DNA of 64,000 nucleotides. Origin: Halicephalobus mephisto. Taxonomy: Eukaryota; Nematoda; Chromadorea; Rhabditida; Panagrolaimidae. The stretch's first letter is position 1. Every line of letters begins with the position of its first letter. Below the pieces are notes generated by a model. It was not told where the DNA came from. It ran no database searches and was given only the letters and a program-made list of their open reading frames with translations. The stretch is from positions 310,001 through 374,000 of the forward strand of contig SWDT01000066.1 of the NCBI GenBank assembly GCA_009193035.1. The letters are read 5' to 3'. The translations under genes and the position numbers were made by a program. Shown piece after piece: positions 57,016-64,000 of the stretch.

Positions 57016-58507
57016 ATGCGCATTCGTCGATTCATCCACACCAATCCAAGGAGGTTGATCAAAAACAAGAGCAGTATCGATTTCCAACTTCGGGCGAACG
57101 AGCATTCAATCATTGTCAACGAGGGAGCCATTACGCGGGTCGATGTTTCCCAATTAGCCGCTAATAGACCGATTGAAGACTACCATTCCTCTGCCAAGTG
57201 CCTTTCCTCCAATGCCTGTTACTTTGGAATCTTCGATGGACACGGCGGAGCTTCCTGCAGCAGACACGCATCCGCCAGATTATTCGATTACATGTGTTCC
57301 TCGGTACTAGAAAAACACGAGATAGCGGATGTTTCTATTCTGAAGAGACTGCAGTGGCTGTTTAGCAGCGGAGATCACAGACTTCCTCACTACATCAAGG
57401 AGCAGCATCAGAAGAATGTGGCGAATTACTTTGAAAAGTGAGTTCTCTGAGTTTCGTCGACTTTGGTCTACAGCTTCTTTCAGATTCAAATCGAATCCGG
57501 ATCTCACGACAGTCCGAAAAGCTCTCCAAGCTGCTTTTGTGACTTTAGACGAAGATATATCCTCGGGTGCTCTTCCAGATGCAGTTGGAAAAGTAGATAG
57601 AATAGGTGCAAACATAGCGGCTGCTGGATCCTGTGCCGTCGTTGCTCATATTAGAAGAAGACACTTGCATGTAGCGAATATCGGAGACTCAGCAGCAGTA
57701 CTCGGAGTGTGCCAGCATAATTCGATGATAGCAAGACAGTTATCTCGGCCACATTGCGTGGACAACGACGATGAAGTTCAACGCATCCGAGCTCAACATC
57801 CCATCAGTGAGAGTGGGTCCATTTTGAAAGGTAAGGAGGAATTCAGCGCTATTTCGTCAATCACTCCTATTGCAGGTGGTAGATTGCTAGGGGAACTGTA
57901 TCCTCTCCGAGCCTTCGGTGACGTCAGATACAAATGGACAGAAGACCTCCAACGAGTAGTTCTGGAGCCTCTCGGAATATCTCCGCCATCTGGATTGTTG
58001 ACTCCTCCATACTTGACGGCTCTTCCGGAGGTGTTCTACCACAGACTAACTCCGAATGACAAATTCCTAGTCCTGGCATCAGATGGTCTTTGGGAATGGC
58101 TGGATCCAGACACAGTCGTGCGGCTAATCAACGACCATACTCTTGGAACTCAGACTTTGAGTATTTACCAGCCCCAACCAGGCATGACAATCAAAGAAGT
58201 TAGTTGTTACGTTGTAGTTTTACGATCACTAATTGAACCAATCCAGGTCTGTAATGAGCTCGAAAGGCGAAAACAAGGAGAATCCAAAAAACCGATCGAT
58301 GACAATGCTGCTACCCATGTCATCCGCAATGCTTTGGGTGGCGTATCTGGTGGAACGGACCTCCAATACGAACGATTGAAGGAAAGCCTCCAACTACCCC
58401 CAGGCATGGCTCGGCACTACCGAGATGACATAACGGTCATTGTCATACACTTCAACGAAGAATACCTTTCTTCTTCCACAGACAGCGAGGACATATGTGG
58501 ATTCTGA
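57016..58507 (+). CDS. pdp-1: Pyruvate dehydrogenase phosphatase (PDP1, PP2C family)
   Basis: Mitochondrial matrix Mg2+-dependent Ser/Thr phosphatase that reactivates the pyruvate dehydrogenase complex. Three exons (57016-57437, 57484-58198, 58247-58507), in phase, about 465 residues. The N-terminus MRIRRFIHTNPRRLIKNKSS is Arg-rich and lacks acids, fitting a mitochondrial presequence; this ATG is preferred for that reason. PP2C motifs: RPIEDYHS, YFGIFDGHGGASC (metal site), ANIAAAGSCAVVA, HVANIGDSAAVLG, PLRAFGDVRYKW (characteristic of PDP), LVLASDGLWEWL and RDDITVIVIHF. Divergent from rpl-9. Confidence 0.94.
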
Positions 58508-58798
58508 AAGCAATTGCCTTGCCGATCCGGTGCTCAACTCTAGCCATTTTGTAGGTAGCAACTAGTCTGAACCGCCACATTAGGAAACAATGATAAACTC
58601 CGGTTATTATACTTTACTCTTCGTTGGAAACCATTTGAAACCCAAAAAAATGCGCACAATTTCACTGAGATGAATAAGGGCAAAAAATAAGTTGAATAAG
58701 AGATCACCACATCAGGGAAATACGCCGAGCTGTTCTGATATGCTGTCAATTAACTTAGCTGCAGCTTCTGGCTTGGCCATTTGTACAGTAAAATCGGA

Positions 58799-59394
58799 TT
58801 ATCGCGTTTGCTGGGGAGAAGGTCCTCCCATCGGATGGTGTCCGTTCATGTAGGGAGCTTGGGGTGGAGGGCCGTAATAACCGTTCGGAGGGTGCATCAT
58901 TGAGTTAGGTGGCATCTGGTATTGCTGTGGAGGATGTCCTTGGGGATCCTGAGGTCCTGGAGGGGTGTGAGTGGGTCCATTGCGCATTTGAGGAGAAGGT
59001 CCGTGGTTCATCCCATAGGGACTAAGATGGCCATTCTGTTGAGGCATCGGTTGTTGAGCAGGAGGCGGCGGGGGTCTGGAAGGAGACGCAGCATTAGGAG
59101 TACTTGAAGAAGGTTGGGGAGGAGTGTCCTGAAAGGTGCGTCAAATCATCTGTCCCAAGCAAAATGACTTACAGCTTGTAGTTCAGCAACGAGACTAGGA
59201 TCTACCTCGTTAGAAAGGAAGACTAGGTTTTTCTGCAAGAGATCTTGCAGTTTTTGAGCATCTTGAATCCTCCCCGTCCTCTGGCAATCAGCAATGCTTT
59301 GGAGCAATCCGTTGTTCTCCTGGAGTAATCTCATGACCGTGAAAAGCTCAGGATCCACGAATTCCTTCGTCTCTTCCAATGCTTGAAGTGCCAT
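58799..59394 (-). CDS. SS18/SSXT-family BAF chromatin-remodelling subunit
   Basis: Homologue of SS18 (SYT) and CREST, subunits of SWI/SNF BAF complexes. Two exons (59394-59173 and 59128-58799) give about 183 residues. The N-terminal SNH/SSXT domain is recognisable: MRLLQENNGLLQSIADCQRT and QDLLQKNLVFLSNEVDP. The C-terminal part is rich in Pro, Gln, Met and Gly (QPMPQQNGHLSPYGMNHGPS), a short version of the QPGY region. The upstream neighbour on the same strand is lpd-5, ending about 130 bp away. Confidence 0.85.
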
Positions 59395-59523
59395 CTAAAC
59401 TCGAATTAATAAAAATAAAAACCAACAAAAGATATCGGCAGGCAGAAAACCAATGCTAAAGCATCAAATCTCAAATGGTCAATCTTTATACTCGTTAATT
59501 CTCAGAATCCTCTACATACGAAC

Positions 59524-60127
59524 CTATTTGCAGCCAATGCGAGTCCTCTTGTTCCAAGAGAAGTTGTTCCCGTAGGCCTTGGGTTTGATCTTACGGTCAT
59601 GGGGCTCCTCGATTTCAAACTGCCATCTGTTCTTCTCGCAGAAGGCAATCGCATCTTCCTTCGAAGCAAAGTCCAAGTTCATAGAGATGTTGCTCAAAGG
59701 ATCTCCACTGAAAGTGACCTGGCTTCATGAGCGAGGAAACAGAAACAACTAACCTGCTAGCCCATCCCATACACGTGTTCTCCCAGCGAGGACGGTTGTC
59801 GAGCTCAATCTTCCAGATCTTGGTGTTGTTCCAAGCAGTCTGAGTGGCTTCACGGGCAGGACGGAAAATTCTGGCGATTCTTTCTTCTTTGTGTTCTTCA
59901 GGAACACCAGACAAGTCGCTAGCAGCGGACTCGACGTCACTGGTCAGCGGGATCGGTTTCATATCTTTGGCTTCACCGAGGACTTCTTCCATAGTCTTAC
60001 GGACTGCTTCATGAACACGGAGAACCGGCTGTTTCTCAGAGGAAAAACAGCGGCTAGCAATCACCCGCAGCTGAGGAACGTTGCGGAGCATTTTGCTGAA
60101 ATGTCCATGCAAAAGCGTTGTCCACAA
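59524..60127 (-). CDS. lpd-5: NADH dehydrogenase iron-sulfur protein 4 (NDUFS4)
   Basis: Accessory subunit of mitochondrial complex I. Two exons (60127-59754 and 59707-59524) give 185 residues from the first ATG; an alternative ATG at 60091 gives 173. Both give a presequence containing [14 protein letters not shown]. The ETC complex I 21-kDa domain is clear: [60 protein letters not shown], and the terminus [12 protein letters not shown], which matches human NDUFS4 nearly residue for residue. Confidence 0.94.
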
Positions 60128-60647
60128 CTTTCAATCACATTAAGATCACGATTTACATGTAAATGAGAGTATGCAAATAAAAAAACCGCGGGAAAATTGA
60201 ATTTCATATATGAAAAACGGAAAAGGAACCAGCGTCCAACTCGCCCACCAAGGCCCAAAATTCCTCTTGTCGCGAAAACCCAGCCCAATTTACGGTGCTA
60301 GGACAGTTTTCCCTTCGGCAGAAGCAACTATTCAAACCACTTGCCGAAATTGCCCTCGCGCAGACCCGAATCCATGGCATTCAAACGGCGCCTGACGAAG
60401 AGCTCTCCATTGATTTAGAGCAGCTGGCTTGGCTGGTGGGCACAGTGCGAGCACTGGTCTGTCCGTCACCGTCACTTGTTCGTGGTCCGAATTTTCTCCC
60501 TCTCCTCGAGGATTTACGCTCTTTTTGATCTGATCAATCATAAAATTTTTGATTTTTTTAGATTGCGGACCCGGGTCAGTCAAGCCCAGGGGGGAAGTCT
60601 TGTCATCTTTGAATTTACCCAGTACATGGTCGAGGAAATCAGTGTAA
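60128..60647. other. Divergent promoter region, lpd-5 and ARHGAP39
   Basis: About 520 bp between divergent start codons; no supported exon. Small frames at 60210-60583 are chance. Confidence 0.5.
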
Positions 60648-62755
<2,108 letters not shown>

Positions 62756-63042
62756 TCCCAGTCCGTTGTTCAAACACAAACCTTATCTAAGTCGGTTATT
62801 TTTTATTTCAGTTCTATTTGAGTCTTAGCCACAGTTTCAGTTGCTCATCATTGTCAATTTTTGGTTATTTTTAATTTTTCTCGATAGTGCCTGCCCATTC
62901 CTGCCGAAAGAGGGGTCAGTGTGCAAAATTTCTGTACAGACAATCTTTAACACTGAATAAACCAAATTTTGGATGGAGATTGATGGTGAATTTGTTTGAT
63001 ACAAATTGTTACTTTGTTTTTGGTTAATTTTTATCGTCAAAA

Positions 63043-63051
63043 TTGTTTAGA
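63043..63051 (+). promoter_or_regulatory. Candidate trans-splice acceptor before CDKAL1
   Basis: ATTGTTTAGA directly precedes the ATG at 63052, with no obvious cis donor upstream since the ARHGAP39 stop. It suits SL addition. Confidence 0.5.
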
Positions 63052-64000
63052 ATGTGTGATATCGAAGACTTGGTAGAGACCTCTGCAACAACTCCCAGGA
63101 GTCCGTTGAAGGAGTTTAACATCCGAGTCCGAACGAAACGGAAAGAGATGGGAGAAAGTGACGCTAATCAGGAAGAGGAAAAACCGGTCATCCAAAGTGA
63201 TCTCCCGTGGTCAAAAACAGTTTTCCTCAAAACTTGGGGATGCTCTCATAATGGGAGTGATTCGGAATATATGGGAGGATTACTGATGGCAGCGGGATTC
63301 AAAGTAAGTAGTGACAAGGACAATTCCGACATCTGGTTGTTGAATAGTTGCACAGTCAAGACTCCGAGTGAAGTTCAATTGGAAAACATGGTCAAGGAAG
63401 CTCACAAACTGGGGAAATGTGTTGTAGTTGCTGGATGTGTCTCTCAAGCAGCTCCCAATGAATCTTACTTGAAGAGCGTATCGATAGTTGGAGTGAAACA
63501 AATTGATCAAATCGTCAATGTTGTGGAGGAAACTCTGAAAGGAAACACAGTAAGGTTGTTGTCCTTGAGATCAAAGACTACCCCGGTGTTGAGTCTCCCG
63601 AAGATGAGGAGGAACAAATTCATTGAGATCCTGGCTATCAACAGTGGTTGCCTGAACAATTGCACTTATTGCAAGACGAAGATGGCTAGAGGTAACTTAC
63701 AATCTTATCCGTTGGAGAATCTAGTAGAACAAGCAAGAACAGCCTTTGAAGTGGATGGATGTAAAGAACTCTGGTTGACTTCTGAAGATTTGGGAGCTTG
63801 GGGCAGAGATATAGGACTTGTGTTGCCAGACCTCCTGAAGGAACTCGTCAAAGTGATTCCTGCAGATTGCATGATGAGATTGGGAATGACGAACCCTCCT
63901 TATATCCTGGATCATCTCGAAGAAATTGCCGAGATTCTGAATCATCCGAGAGTTTACTCCTTCCTTCATATTCCTGTTCAAGCTGGGAGTAACGCAGTCT
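63052..64000 (+). CDS. CDKAL1, tRNA methylthiotransferase (5' part, cut by window end)
   Basis: Radical-SAM methylthiotransferase that converts t6A37 to ms2t6A37 in tRNA-Lys, at the ER membrane in animals. One open exon from the ATG (MCDIEDLVETSATTPRSPLK) to the window edge, about 316 codons without a stop. The N-terminal UPF0004 domain has TWGCSHNGSDSEYMGG, LLNSCTVKTPSE and VVAGCVSQA, giving three Cys for the second cluster. The radical-SAM motif is CLNNCTYCKTK (CxxxCxxC), followed by ARGNLQSYP and LWLTSEDLGAWGRDIG. MRLGMTNPPYILDHLEEIAE is close to human CDKAL1. TRAM domain and C-terminus are outside the window. Confidence 0.94.
   Translation, partial: MCDIEDLVETSATTPRSPLKEFNIRVRTKRKEMGESDANQEEEKPVIQSDLPWSKTVFLKTWGCSHNGSDSEYMGGLLMAAGFKVSSDKDNSDIWLLNSCTVKTPSEVQLENMVKEAHKLGKCVVVAGCVSQAAPNESYLKSVSIVGVKQIDQIVNVVEETLKGNTVRLLSLRSKTTPVLSLPKMRRNKFIEILAINSGCLNNCTYCKTKMARGNLQSYPLENLVEQARTAFEVDGCKELWLTSEDLGAWGRDIGLVLPDLLKELVKVIPADCMMRLGMTNPPYILDHLEEIAEILNHPRVYSFLHIPVQAGSNAV

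Overview
This window is nuclear DNA from a nematode, most likely a chromadorean. The evidence is a canonical SL1 spliced-leader RNA gene (about 30,239-30,339, minus strand), genes broken by short (40-110 bp) introns ending in TTTCAG-type acceptors, troponin C and serotonin-transporter genes that look nematode-like, and a ShKT-domain protein. Non-coding DNA is strongly AT-rich and exons are nearer balanced. I could not run a search, so species and clade are inference. Gene symbols are C. elegans names given by family resemblance recalled from memory.

Layout. 0-1.6 kb: a CENP-B/Pogo-type helix-turn-helix gene. 4.4-5.05 kb: troponin C (pat-10). 5-15.6 kb: gene-poor, AT-rich DNA with one small secreted-protein gene at 9.2-9.5 kb and a GC-rich block at 9.8-10.3 kb. 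15.6-20.2 kb (-): the ciliary transition-zone gene mks-6/CC2D2A, divergent from the mitoribosomal gene mrps-6 (20.46-21.04, +). 21.15-24.65 kb (-): Integrator subunit 8, with an RNase P RNA gene on the opposite strand inside one intron. 25.5-27 kb (-): a FAM69/DIPK1 kinase-like gene. 27.55-28.1 kb (+): Y14/rnp-4, followed 136 bp later by a peroxisomal D-aspartate oxidase. A second oxidase paralogue lies at 31.0-32.1 kb, with the SL1 RNA gene between the two on the other strand. 32,306-34,095: a 1.79-kb deleted Polinton/Maverick with long terminal inverted repeats and a 6-bp target-site duplication. 34.75-36.0 kb (-): an NDRG gene with an apparent frameshift. 37-38.7 kb: a small helical secreted-protein candidate and a dead mariner. 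40.3-42 kb: an Ly6-like protein (+) and a ShKT-nitrobindin protein (-). 43-47.4 kb (-): the serotonin transporter mod-5 in eleven exons. 47.4-51 kb: gene-poor with repeats. 51.0-52.8 kb (-): a small secreted protein and a beta-1,3-glucuronyltransferase. 53.3-64 kb is gene-dense: SSBP/sam-10 (+), an unknown basic protein (+), rpl-9 (-), pdp-1 (+), an SS18-like BAF subunit (-), NDUFS4/lpd-5 (-), ARHGAP39/Vilse (+) and the 5' part of CDKAL1 (+).

The genes are mainly conserved housekeeping and neuronal genes rather than one pathway. Linked themes are RNA processing (SL RNA, RNase P RNA, INTS8, Y14), mitochondrial function (mrps-6, pdp-1, lpd-5) and candidate trans-spliced operons (rnp-4 to ddo, ARHGAP39 to CDKAL1). 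A dispersed palindromic MITE-like family of about 130-150 bp, with GGATAGTG/CACTATCC ends, recurs at least fourteen times in introns and intergenic DNA.

Most exon joins below were checked by hand for splice consensus and reading phase. Individual coordinates may be off by a base or so.
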